Made by a program: the position numbers and the translations under genes. This document shows positions 42,235-49,705 of a stretch of DNA of 64,000 nt, piece after piece. Below the pieces are notes generated by a model. It had not been told where the DNA came from. It was given only the letters and a program-made list of their open reading frames with translations, and did no database searches. The first letter of the stretch is position 1; each line of letters opens with the position of its first letter. Origin of the DNA: Streptomyces hokutonensis (lineage in GTDB: Bacteria > Actinomycetota > Actinomycetes > Streptomycetales > Streptomycetaceae); NCBI RefSeq assembly GCF_000376565.1, contig NZ_BARG01000024.1, positions 124,001-188,000 of the forward strand, given 5' to 3'.

Positions 42235-43248
42235 ATGAACCAGCAGACCGTCGTCATCACCGGGGCCAGCGCAGGCATCGGCCGGGCCACCGCGCGGCTC
42301 TTCGCCGAGCGGGGCGCGAACGTCGTCCTCCTCGCGCGCGGCAAGGCGGGCCTCGACGCCACGGTCGCCGACGTCGAGGAAAGGGGCGGCCGTGCCCTCG
42401 CCGTGCCCACGGACATGGCCGACCCCGAACAGGTCGAGGCCGCGGCCGTGGCCGCCGAGGAAGCCTTCGGGCCGATCGACATCTGGGTCAACAACGCCTT
42501 CACGTCGGTGTTCGCGCCGTTCATGGAGATCGAGCCCGCCGAGTACAAGCGGGTCACCGAGGTCAGCTACCTGGGATTTGTGCACGGCACCCGGGCCGCG
42601 CTCCAGCGGATGATCCCCCGGGACGCCGGCGTGATCGTGCAGGTCGGCTCGGCCCTCGGCGACCGGTCCATCCCTTTGCAGTCCGCCTACTGCGGTGCCA
42701 AGCACGCCGTCAACGGCTTCACGTCGAGTGTGCGCACCGAACTCATGCATCAGCACAGCCGGGTGAGCGTCACCGTGGTGCAGATGCCGGCGGTCAACAC
42801 CCCGCAGTTCTCCTGGGTGTTGTCCCGGCTGCCGAAGCATCCCCAGCCCGTGCCGCCCATCTACCAGCCCGAGGTCGCGGCCCGGGCCGTGGTCAACGCG
42901 GCGGACCACCCGCACCGCAAGCAGTACTACGTCGGCGCGTCCACCGCCGCGACCGTCCTCGCCAACAAACTGGCGCCCGCCCTGCTGGACCGCTACCTCG
43001 CGCGCACGGGCTATGCGTCCCAGCAGACCGACGCGGGCGGTTCCGGCACCCGCCCGACCAACCTGTGGCACCCTGCGGACGAAGCCCCGGAACACGACTA
43101 CGGCGCACACGGCACCTTCGACGAGACGTCCCACTCCCACTCGGCCGAGGCGGCACTCGCACGACACCCCGGCCTCGTGCTGGCCGCCGTGACGGGAGCG
43201 GCAGCGGCGGGTGTCGGAGCGGTCATCCGGCGCAGGCGACCGCGCTAG
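42235..43248 (+). CDS. SDR-family oxidoreductase with C-terminal membrane anchor
   Basis: A 337-residue SDR, longer than the usual 250. TGASAGIGRATARL binds cofactor, NNAFTSVFAPF corresponds to NNAG, VGSALGDRSIP and YCGAKHAVNG give the catalytic Ser, Tyr and Lys. After a 45-residue polar extension (GYASQQTDAG...), a hydrophobic segment (LVLAAVTGAAAAGVGAVI) and an RRRRPR tail suggest tail-anchoring. This extended type occurs in streptomycete gene clusters with FAD/Fe-S and TPP enzymes. AAAAGGACGAG precedes ATG 42235. Confidence 0.9.
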   Translation: MNQQTVVITGASAGIGRATARLFAERGANVVLLARGKAGLDATVADVEERGGRALAVPTDMADPEQVEAAAVAAEEAFGPIDIWVNNAFTSVFAPFMEIEPAEYKRVTEVSYLGFVHGTRAALQRMIPRDAGVIVQVGSALGDRSIPLQSAYCGAKHAVNGFTSSVRTELMHQHSRVSVTVVQMPAVNTPQFSWVLSRLPKHPQPVPPIYQPEVAARAVVNAADHPHRKQYYVGASTAATVLANKLAPALLDRYLARTGYASQQTDAGGSGTRPTNLWHPADEAPEHDYGAHGTFDETSHSHSAEAALARHPGLVLAAVTGAAAAGVGAVIRRRRPR

Positions 43249-43266
43249 CTCGGACAGGGAGGCCGC

Positions 43267-43755
43267 TCAGTTCACCGGGTGGCCGGGGGCGATGCCGTGG
43301 GCGTCGTGCAGGGTCAGCAGAGGGATGCGGCCGACCGCGAGATTCTCCGTCGTCTCCGGCGCGAGCAGGAATCCGACGTGGTCGCCGCCGTCGATCCGGT
43401 TCTCGACGCGGCCCACGAACCAGGCAGGGGCCTCGTCGAGGATCACTGATCCGCCCGGTCCCCGGTGCCACGGGACGGCGGTGAACTTGTCCGTACGATC
43501 GCCGGTCTCCCCGCCGAAGAGCCGGGCCAGCCGGTCCTGGTCGCGACGGAGGAGATGGACCGCGAGTCGTTCGGCGCGTTCGGCGACCCGGTAGGTCCGG
43601 TTGGCCCTGGACAGCCAGACCATGAAGCGGGCGGGCCGGATAGAGCACTGCGAGGCGAAGCCGACCAGGCAGCCGGCTCGCTCCCCGTCGGCCTCGGCGG
43701 TCACGACGTACATCGGGTGGTCGAGCAGGTCGGTGAAGGGATCGAGATCGGTCAC
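43267..43755 (-). CDS. Flavin reductase-like FMN-binding protein
   Basis: A 162-residue split-barrel flavin reductase domain protein: MYVVTAEADGERAGCLVGFASQ (core strand and helix), PARFMVWLSRANRTYRV, AVHLLRRDQDRLARLFGG and a C-terminal IPLLTLHDAHGIAPGHP in place of the usual xxxYxxL. It could supply reduced flavin or reduce an electron acceptor. GTG 43755 is the start; no strong ribosome site. A SigB-like promoter lies about 110 bases upstream. Its stop faces the SDR gene across 18 bases. Confidence 0.87.
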   Translation of the reverse strand: MTDLDPFTDLLDHPMYVVTAEADGERAGCLVGFASQCSIRPARFMVWLSRANRTYRVAERAERLAVHLLRRDQDRLARLFGGETGDRTDKFTAVPWHRGPGGSVILDEAPAWFVGRVENRIDGGDHVGFLLAPETTENLAVGRIPLLTLHDAHGIAPGHPVN

Positions 43756-43866
43756 GGTGTTCGGCTCCCGTCACAAGAGATCGGATGTCGGCCAAGCGTT
43801 CAACGCTTCCGCGCCCCGGTCGGCCCACGACGCGCCGGCCGGTCGCGGTACGAGCCGAATGCCTGG

Positions 43867-43891
43867 GTACCCGGGACACCCCCGCCCATTC
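43867..43891 (-). promoter_or_regulatory. SigB-like promoter facing the flavin reductase gene
   Basis: On the minus strand GAAT (43891-43888), 15 bases and GGGTAC (43872-43867) fit the SigB-family consensus. The GGGTAC overlaps its own complement (GGGTACCC), so a plus-strand copy also faces the AI-2E gene, but with a poorer -35 (CGGT). Confidence 0.5.
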
Positions 43892-43924
43892 GAGACAGTG
43901 AGACCGCCGAGGAGAGCCACCGCG

Positions 43925-45097
43925 ATGTCCCCCCAGTCCGAGCCCGCCCGGGAACACCACGACGCGGTGGGAGAGGCCGGCGCGAACGGCGCGGATCCCG
44001 GCCCGCCGGACGCCGTAGAGGAGTCTCGGCATGCGCCGCAGCAGCCCCCGCCCATGGAGTCACGCGGCGGGCGCAGACGGTCATGGGTGACGGTGGGATT
44101 CGCGCTGGGCCTGGGCGCGAGCCTGGCCTGGCTCGCCGTGCAGACCGTCCTGCGGGTCAGTTCGATGCTGACCCTGCTCCTGCTGGCCGTGTTCATCGCG
44201 GTCAGCCTGGAACCGCTGGTCCTGTGGTTCACGCGCCGGGGTCTGCGGCGCGGCTGGGCCGTCACGATCGTCCTGACGGGGTTCGTCGTCGTACTCGGCG
44301 GATTCCTGGCCCTGGTGATTCCGCCGGTGGCCAAGGAGATCGGCGCACTGGTCGACGCGGTGCCCGGGTGGCTGGAGCAGCTCCACAACCACCAGTCCAC
44401 GATCGGCCGCCTGGAGGACCGCTTCCACCTGGTTGAGAAGGCCAAGGAGCAGATCGGTTCGGGAAGCGGAGCGTCCGGGCTGGCGGGCGGTGTCCTCGGT
44501 GCCGGGCAGATGGTGCTGAGTACGGTCACGTCCACGGTGATCGTGATCACGGTGACCCTGTACTGCATGGCCGCCCTGCCGACGATCAAGCAGTTCGGCC
44601 TGCGTTTCGTGGCGGCCAGCCGCCGTGAGCGCGTCGCGGGCGTGGCCGAGGAGATCATGGACCGGACGGGCAGGTTCATGCTCGGCAACCTCGTCACCTC
44701 GGGGATCGCGGGCGTGGCGACCTTCGGCTGGTGCGCGGCCACCGGTGTGCCGTACGCCGCCGCGCTGGGCGTCTTCACCGCCCTGATGGACCTGATCCCG
44801 ATCGTCGGCTCCACGCTCGCCGGGATCGTCGTCAGCCTCGTCGCCCTCTCGGTGTCCCTGCCCATCGCGATCGCGACCGCGGTCTTCTACGTCGTCTTCC
44901 GGGTCGCCGAGGACTACCTCATCGTGCCCAGGGCCATGAAGTTCGCCGTCGACGTCCACCCGCTGGTCACGGTCCTGGCGGTACTCGTCGGCGGGGCGCT
45001 CCTCGGCATCATCGGCGCCCTCGTCGCCATCCCGGCGGCGGTCGCTGTCGGCCTGATTCTCGACGAGTACGTGTTTCCCAAAAGGGAGCGCAAATGA
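43925..45097 (+). CDS. AI-2E family transporter (UPF0118)
   Basis: A 390-residue membrane protein. A polar N-terminal tail of about 55 residues precedes seven to eight hydrophobic segments (WVTVGFALGLGASLAWLAVQ, LTLLLLAVFIAVSLEPLV, AVTIVLTGFVVVLGGFLALV, and more). IPPVAKEIGALVDAVPGWLEQL and the central LMDLIPIVGSTLAGIVVSLV, IIGALVAIPAAVAVGL are the AI-2E exporter signatures. Members export small molecules or act as ion antiporters. GGAGAG lies upstream of ATG 43925. Divergent from the flavin reductase. Confidence 0.92.
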   Translation: MSPQSEPAREHHDAVGEAGANGADPGPPDAVEESRHAPQQPPPMESRGGRRRSWVTVGFALGLGASLAWLAVQTVLRVSSMLTLLLLAVFIAVSLEPLVLWFTRRGLRRGWAVTIVLTGFVVVLGGFLALVIPPVAKEIGALVDAVPGWLEQLHNHQSTIGRLEDRFHLVEKAKEQIGSGSGASGLAGGVLGAGQMVLSTVTSTVIVITVTLYCMAALPTIKQFGLRFVAASRRERVAGVAEEIMDRTGRFMLGNLVTSGIAGVATFGWCAATGVPYAAALGVFTALMDLIPIVGSTLAGIVVSLVALSVSLPIAIATAVFYVVFRVAEDYLIVPRAMKFAVDVHPLVTVLAVLVGGALLGIIGALVAIPAAVAVGLILDEYVFPKRERK

Positions 45098-45355
45098 CGC
45101 GGCGCCGAAATTGTGGTCGGGGGGACGTCGCGGCCCAGGCCGGCGAGGAACCGCGGTGACGGGTGAAGCCCTCGCCCGCCGCGAACTGCTCCAGCGTGTA
45201 CCTCGCGGGCTCCTCGGTCCGGCTTTGTCGTTGAGATCCGACAGCCCGTGCGGGGGAGTCACGGCAGCGCCCAAGCTCCGCCCGGGCTGCTCGCCGGGTG
45301 CGATGATCATCCTCGTGTTTTCGCTGCCTGCCTTGGAGTGAGAGGACGAGAAGAC

Positions 45356-46021
45356 GTGGATGTGTATGAAGCCGTGGACAGTCGCAGGGCCGTGCGGGCG
45401 TTCAGCGACGCGCCGGTAGCCAGAGAGGTACTCGAACGCGTGCTGGCAGCGGCGACGCGGGCTCCGTCGAGCGGGAACCTCCAGCCGTGGCGTGTGTATG
45501 TCGTGACCGGCGAGCCCTTGGCCGAGCTGAAGAGACGCGCGACGGCCAGGGCGCGGGCGGGAGACCCGGGCGATGAGCGGGAGTATCCGATGTACCCGGC
45601 CGAACTGGCCTCACGCTATCTGGACCGTTTCGCCGCGGCGGCCGCCCAGCGGTACGCGGCGTTGGGCATCGAGCGCGACGACCCCGCCCGGCCCACGAAG
45701 ATCGCCACCCTGAACTCGGAGGCGTTCGGGGCGCCGGTCGTCCTGTTCTGCTACCTCGACCGGACGATGGGCCCCGGACAGTGGGGGGACGCGGGGATGT
45801 ACCTGCAGACGGTCATGCTGTTGCTGAGGGCGGAAGGGCTGCACAGCTGCCCGCAGGTGATGTGGACGATGTACCGCGAGACCGTCGGTCAAATAGTCGG
45901 AGCTGACAACGGACTCGTGCTGTTCTGCGGTGTCTCCGTGGGATTCGAGAAGGAAGGCGTGCCGGCGCTGCGTACCGGTCGCGCGGACATGACAGAAACC
46001 GTGTCCTTCATCGGAGCATGA
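45356..46021 (+). CDS. Nitroreductase-family protein
   Basis: A 221-residue FMN-dependent nitroreductase. EAVDSRRAVRAFSDAPV and AAATRAPSSGNLQPWRV are the FMN-binding N-terminus, GPGQWGDAGMYLQTVMLLL and GLHSCPQVMW the dimer helix and flavin site, and VSVGFEKEG ends it. Substrates are typically nitroaromatics or quinones. GTG 45356 and GTG 45362 are both possible; GAGGACGAGAAG precedes. The 258 bases upstream of it show no gene or clear signal. Confidence 0.9.
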   Translation: MDVYEAVDSRRAVRAFSDAPVAREVLERVLAAATRAPSSGNLQPWRVYVVTGEPLAELKRRATARARAGDPGDEREYPMYPAELASRYLDRFAAAAAQRYAALGIERDDPARPTKIATLNSEAFGAPVVLFCYLDRTMGPGQWGDAGMYLQTVMLLLRAEGLHSCPQVMWTMYRETVGQIVGADNGLVLFCGVSVGFEKEGVPALRTGRADMTETVSFIGA

Positions 46022-46246
46022 CCCGCTGACCGCGTCATGCGTTCCCGGTCGGGGCCGATCGACCCGGTCGGGCCGATGTCTACGGCGTTGAGGTAGTGCG
46101 CGCCCGTGGTGTGGAAGGCGGGGTTGGCGCTCGTACGACGTGGATCATCGCCGGGATGCGATGCTTGCCGGCCGACTCCACCCGTGAGGCCGTGAGCCCG
46201 TGACGGGCCTGTCGACCTCCCTTGGTCGGCGGAGGGGTCGGGAAGG

Positions 46247-46510
46247 TCAGCGGTTCGGGGCGGGCTTCCGCGTGACGGTGTCGCCTGCGGGCAGGGCGCG
46301 GAGCATGGCCCTGTAGAGGTCGTCGTGTGCGGGCGAGGCGGGAAGGGGAGCCCGGGCCGGGGCCTCGAAGGACTGGATCATCAGGGCTACGACACGTCGC
46401 CAGGCGTCGGGAGCCGCGTCGCCGCAGGCGTTGACGACGCCGAGGTTGGCCATGTGCAGCAGCACCAGGTCCGGAGGGTCGAAGTCCTTGCGCAGTTGGG
46501 CGATCAACCT
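46247..46510 (-). pseudogene. C-terminal fragment of a TetR-type regulator
   Basis: From about 46510 down to the TGA at 46247 the minus strand reads RLIAQLRKDFDPPDLVLLH, MANLGVVNACGDAAPDAWRR and VVALMIQSFEAPARAP. This is the ligand-binding C-terminus of an SbtR-like TetR repressor. The DNA-binding half is missing: at about 46500-46510 the homology ends abruptly and an SDR fragment begins on the other strand. The remaining 225 bases down to the nitroreductase stop hold nothing I can assign. Confidence 0.65.
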
Positions 46511-46685
46511 GCACAAGGAGCTGACCGACACCGGCATCCAGGCCGCCCACATCGGCATCGACGCGACGATCGGCACCCCCACCTTCTACGGACAGCCACG
46601 GGCCACGGCTGACCAACTCGCGCTCCTCCACTGGGACCTGCACATGAACCACCGCGACCAGTCCGAGCGAATCTTCAGAGGCTGA
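46501..46685 (+). pseudogene. C-terminal fragment of an SDR oxidoreductase
   Basis: The plus strand reads NLHKELTDTGIQAAHIGID then GTPTFYGQPRATADQLALLH and WDLHMNHRDQSERIF before a TGA at 46683. This is the last about 60 residues of an SDR of the type often divergent from a TetR repressor. The cofactor and catalytic parts are absent. The 284 bases after it, up to the HxlR gene, hold no supportable gene. Confidence 0.65.
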
Positions 46686-46969
46686 CCCACGACTGTTCGT
46701 CCTGCCAGGAGCACCGCCCCCCCCTAAGCCGTCCCAGCATGTGCCCGTCGAGGAGACGCCATGACCTGTGCGGGCGACCGCGAGATCACACCGTGGCCAC
46801 GGCCGTTCCCGAGCGGGCCACGTTCCGCCGTCCGGGTGCTGCGTACTCCGGGTGCGGAGGCATTGCGCATGTGGAACCGCCTTGTCGCACAGGCCAGTTG
46901 GGACGGCTGTCTGGGCGAAGGCCGCCGCCGATACCTCACCCATCGGTCCCTCCGCACGGCACCCGCCGT

Positions 46970-47356
46970 ATGAATCCGCCGACGCACCGGGCCCGCGAGA
47001 GCGCAGCCCGTCATGACGCGCAGAGCCGTACACAGGTCGACGAGGGCATCACACGCGTCTTCCTGCTCCTCGGAAAGCGCTGGACCGGCCCCATCATGTC
47101 GGTCCTGATCATGGGACCGGCCTACTTCGCCGACCTGCGCCGGGCGATACCCGGAATCAGCGAGCGCATGCTTTCCAACCGGCTGGCCGAGCTTGCCGCC
47201 ACAGAACTCGTCGTCCGCGAAGTGGACAAGGGGCCGCCCCTGCGGGTGTCCTACCAACTGACGCGAGCGGGTGCGGCGTTGGAGCCCGCACTCACAGAAC
47301 TCGCAGAATGGGAGAGGACTCATCTTCCGGAGTCGAGTCGGCCGACCGATCGGTGA
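46970..47356 (+). CDS. HxlR-family transcriptional regulator
   Basis: A 128-residue winged helix: VFLLLGKRWTGPIMSVLIMG, YFADLRRAIPGISERMLSN, LAELAATELVVREV and SYQLTRAGAALEPAL in the wing. The N-terminal Cys of many HxlR sensors is absent, so a redox switch is unlikely. ATG 46970 has no good ribosome site. It has no intact partner gene beside it: debris lies on both sides. It may regulate distant genes or be a leftover of a lost pair. Confidence 0.85.
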   Translation: MNPPTHRARESAARHDAQSRTQVDEGITRVFLLLGKRWTGPIMSVLIMGPAYFADLRRAIPGISERMLSNRLAELAATELVVREVDKGPPLRVSYQLTRAGAALEPALTELAEWERTHLPESSRPTDR

Positions 47357-47495
47357 AGCCGCACGTCCGAGGGCGGCCGCAATGTCCAGGAGTCGCTCGG
47401 CGCACGGCAGACGGGTTCGCCGGGGCACCAGTCCAGCGCGCGGTGTGCGATCTCATGCTCGGCTGCTGCTGCGGCGGCTGTCTGCCGGGCGAGGG

Positions 47496-47645
47496 TGTCA
47501 GGTGCTCCACGACCGCCGCCACGCCTCCGACACCGGCCGTGCCTTCCATCAGTACGTCTCAACTCTTTTGCGAGAGGCGGGAGTTGACGGGGTTCACGAC
47601 ATGCTCGCCCACGTCCTGCTCGCCTTCACGGCGACCCGTCCGGCG
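47496..47645 (+). pseudogene. C-terminal remnant of a TetR-type regulator
   Basis: One frame reads LHDRRHASDTGRAFHQYVST and LLREAGVDGVHDMLAHVLLA before losing sense. The motif TGRAFHQYVxxLLxEAGV with MAHVLLA is the dimerisation end of some TetR repressors. No upstream part is found; the surrounding bases 47357-47662 show nothing else. Low but real similarity by eye. Confidence 0.4.
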
Positions 47646-47662
47646 TGCGGCGGCGGTCCTCG

Positions 47663-48085
47663 CTATCGGATGTCGTGGTCGGGGTGGGCCCGGTCGTACT
47701 CGTGCCGTGCCTCGGCGATGACGGCGCGGTGGGCGAGAGACCAGTCGGCGAGCGCTTTGACCAGGTGGGTCAGGCCGGCGCCGGTCTCGGTCAGGCGATA
47801 GTCGACCTGGGCAGGGACGGTCGGGTACACGGTGCGCAGGACGAGTCCGTCGCGTTCCAGCCTGCGCACGGTGAGGGTGAGCATGCGCTGGGAGATGCCG
47901 TCGATCGCGCGCTGCAGTGCGCGGAATCGGCGTGGCCCGCCGGCGAGTTCGACGATCACGAGTACCGACCACCTGTCCCCGATGCGGTCCAGGACGTCGC
48001 GGATCCCGCAGTCCGGGTGATCCTCCTGCCCGCAGGGGTCGAGGTCGGCGGGTGCCGGGGTTACCTCGGTGTGCGTGGGTGACAT
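47663..48085 (-). CDS. HxlR-family transcriptional regulator (redox type)
   Basis: A 140-residue winged helix: [20 protein letters not shown] with the conserved N-terminal Cys (a second Cys lies ten residues earlier in [11 protein letters not shown]), [39 protein letters not shown] and [12 protein letters not shown]. It is divergent from an NmrA/QOR2-type reductase, an arrangement known for QorR/YtfH-type repressors that sense electrophiles through that Cys. It probably represses the reductase through the inverted repeat between them. Confidence 0.92.
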   Translation of the reverse strand: MSPTHTEVTPAPADLDPCGQEDHPDCGIRDVLDRIGDRWSVLVIVELAGGPRRFRALQRAIDGISQRMLTLTVRRLERDGLVLRTVYPTVPAQVDYRLTETGAGLTHLVKALADWSLAHRAVIAEARHEYDRAHPDHDIR

Positions 48086-48130
48086 CGAAGTGCCTCCTTG
48101 TGGCCGGTGTGCGGGCGGATCAGGATCAAG

Positions 48131-48156
48131 CGTAGTTACCGAAGAGAACCACTACG
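48131..48156. promoter_or_regulatory. Inverted repeat between HxlR and NmrA-type genes
   Basis: CGTAGT (48131-48136) is mirrored by ACTACG (48151-48156) with a 14-base spacer, just upstream of the reductase start. HxlR repressors bind such spaced dyads. The binder is inferred from the divergent layout. Confidence 0.5.
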
Positions 48157-48172
48157 GAAGACCGTGACTGAC

Positions 48173-48982
48173 ATGATCTTGGTGACCGGAGCGAACGGGA
48201 ACCTCGGCTCGGCCACTCTCGCGGAGCTGCGCACACGCGGTGTGAACGCCACGGGCGGCAGCCGAACCCCGGGCGACGGGTTGCGGCGGCTCGATTTCGA
48301 CGACCACGCGGGCATGGATCTTGCCGGTGTGTCGACCCTGGTGCTGATCTCCGCCGGCTACGCCGAGGACGACCAGGTCATCGGGCGGCACGCGGCCGTC
48401 CTGGACGCAGCAGCCCGAGACGGCGTCCGGCATGTCGTCTACACGAGCCTGACGGGAGCCGGTGACCATCTCGGTTTCGCACTGGCGCACCGCGCGACCG
48501 AACGGCTCGTGCGCGCCTGCGGTCTGCCGTGGACGATCCTGCGCAACGGTCTCTACGCCGAACTCTTCGGCGGCCTGATGATGTGGGCCGGGGACGCGGT
48601 GGAGTCCGCGTTCGGCGACGGCGCCCTGGCCGCGGTCGCCCGCGCGGACCTCGCCGAGGCCGCGGCGACCGTCGCGGCGGATCCGACACGGCACACCGGG
48701 CACACCTACGATCTGACCGGCACGCCCATCACGGCAGCTCAGGTGGCCGACCGGCTCGGAGTCCCGCACCGCACCATCGGCATCGGCGAGTACCGGCGCA
48801 GACTGCTCGAAGAGATGCCGGAACTGCTGCCGTTCCAACCGCCCATGCTCACCTCGATCGCGACCGGTATCCGGCACGGCTTCCTGGCCGGCACCGGCCC
48901 CGACCTCGCCGACTTCCTCGGCCACCCCGTTCGCGACCCCCTGGCTGCGGCCGTCGCAACCGCGGCTGCCATGAAACGGTAG
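48173..48982 (+). CDS. NmrA-family NAD(P)H-binding quinone reductase-like protein
   Basis: A 269-residue atypical SDR: ILVTGANGNLGSATLAEL is the NADP-binding motif, DLAGVSTLVLISAGYAEDDQ and GVRHVVYTSLTGAG follow, and LPWTILRNGLYAEL with the conserved Asn belongs to QOR2/NmrA-like proteins. These lack the YxxxK catalytic pair and reduce quinones or sense redox state. ATG 48173 is taken; an in-frame GTG at 48164 is an alternative. Divergent from, and probably repressed by, the HxlR protein. Confidence 0.88.
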   Translation: MILVTGANGNLGSATLAELRTRGVNATGGSRTPGDGLRRLDFDDHAGMDLAGVSTLVLISAGYAEDDQVIGRHAAVLDAAARDGVRHVVYTSLTGAGDHLGFALAHRATERLVRACGLPWTILRNGLYAELFGGLMMWAGDAVESAFGDGALAAVARADLAEAAATVAADPTRHTGHTYDLTGTPITAAQVADRLGVPHRTIGIGEYRRRLLEEMPELLPFQPPMLTSIATGIRHGFLAGTGPDLADFLGHPVRDPLAAAVATAAAMKR

Positions 48983-49002
48983 GAAGCCGCACAACGGCAG
49001 GC

Positions 49003-49026
49003 CACCCGCACCCGCACCCGCACCCG
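49003..49026. repeat. Tandem hexamer repeat (CACCCG)x4
   Basis: Four perfect copies of CACCCG begin 20 bases after the NmrA stop, exactly where the truncated esterase loses its homology. It may mark the break where the rest of the esterase was lost. Confidence 0.7.
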
Positions 49027-49041
49027 CAACCACACGGTCCT

Positions 49042-49371
49042 CCCGGCGATCGCGAACCGCGATCGCACCCAGCGGCGTAGGTCCTCCACTAAGAACCGCT
49101 CATCGGCCGCGAACCGTTCCGCGTCGAAGACCGGCGAGTACTCCTTGAGCCGCAGCGTCTCGTCCGCGGGCCCGTGTACGCCGACGATCACCGTGGGCGG
49201 CAGGCCCGCCGCATCGAGAAACTCGCCCCAGCGTGCGACCCCTTGTCCGTCACCGGCGAACACGACCGCCCCGGACGCACCGGGCGGGACGTAGACCGTG
49301 ACCTGCCGGCCGCCGCCGTAGTCGAGCGTCTCGGCGACCAGTTCTCCCGCTGCCGGGTCCGCATGTGGCGG
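49042..49371 (-). pseudogene. N-terminal half of an esterase (alpha/beta fold, enterochelin-esterase-like)
   Basis: The minus strand from 49371 reads AAGELVAETLDYGGGRQVTV, YVPPGASGAVVFAGDGQGVA, LPPTVIVGVHGPADETLRLK, EYSPVFDAERFAADERF and LVEDLRRWVRSRFAI. This is the first part of esterase D/Fes-like hydrolases. It stops just before the nucleophile elbow GxSxGG, right at the CACCCG repeats, and no start codon precedes it. It is a non-functional fragment. Confident as debris, moderately confident of the family. Confidence 0.65.
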
Positions 49372-49705
49372 TCACGGCACCGCTTCAGGAACACCGTGTG
49401 ACAACAGCCTCCTTGCTCTTCTGCGCGAGGTCCCGGAGCAGCAGCGCCGCCCCAGCCTCCTGTTCGCCCGGCCGGGTCCGGTTGCCCTGGTCGAAGCATC
49501 GTCCGTGGCATCGACCGGCATCCGGTCGGTCTGTCCGATCCCGATGGACCTCGCTGCCGCTACTGCGGCGGTGAGTGTGGTGGCGGGCGATGCCGTGATC
49601 GGTTGCTGGGCCTGGCCGACCCGTATCTTCGAGGGGTTTCTCCGGCCCGTGAATCCACTGATGACGTCCAATGGATCCCGACGGACTGGGGATGAGGGCG
49701 GTCGG
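49372..49705. other. 334 bases without a supportable gene
   Basis: The plus-strand stretch LLALLREVPEQQRRPSLLFA (49409-49468) is reminiscent of the start of DUF2332 proteins, but the similarity ends at once and no gene can be called. The rest has no motif, promoter or repeat that I can support. It continues the decayed segment between the esterase fragment and the RidA-ABM gene. Confidence 0.4.

Noticed and set aside
45098..45355. Short plus-strand open frames between the AI-2E and nitroreductase genes
   Set aside because: No ribosome site or family resemblance; treated as non-coding.
46739..46969. Several short open frames upstream of the second HxlR gene
   Set aside because: No ribosome site, no recognisable sequence and mutually overlapping frames.
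49409..49480. Possible DUF2332 fragment (LLALLREVPEQQRRP)
   Set aside because: Only about 20 residues look similar and no further family block follows, so no pseudogene is called.
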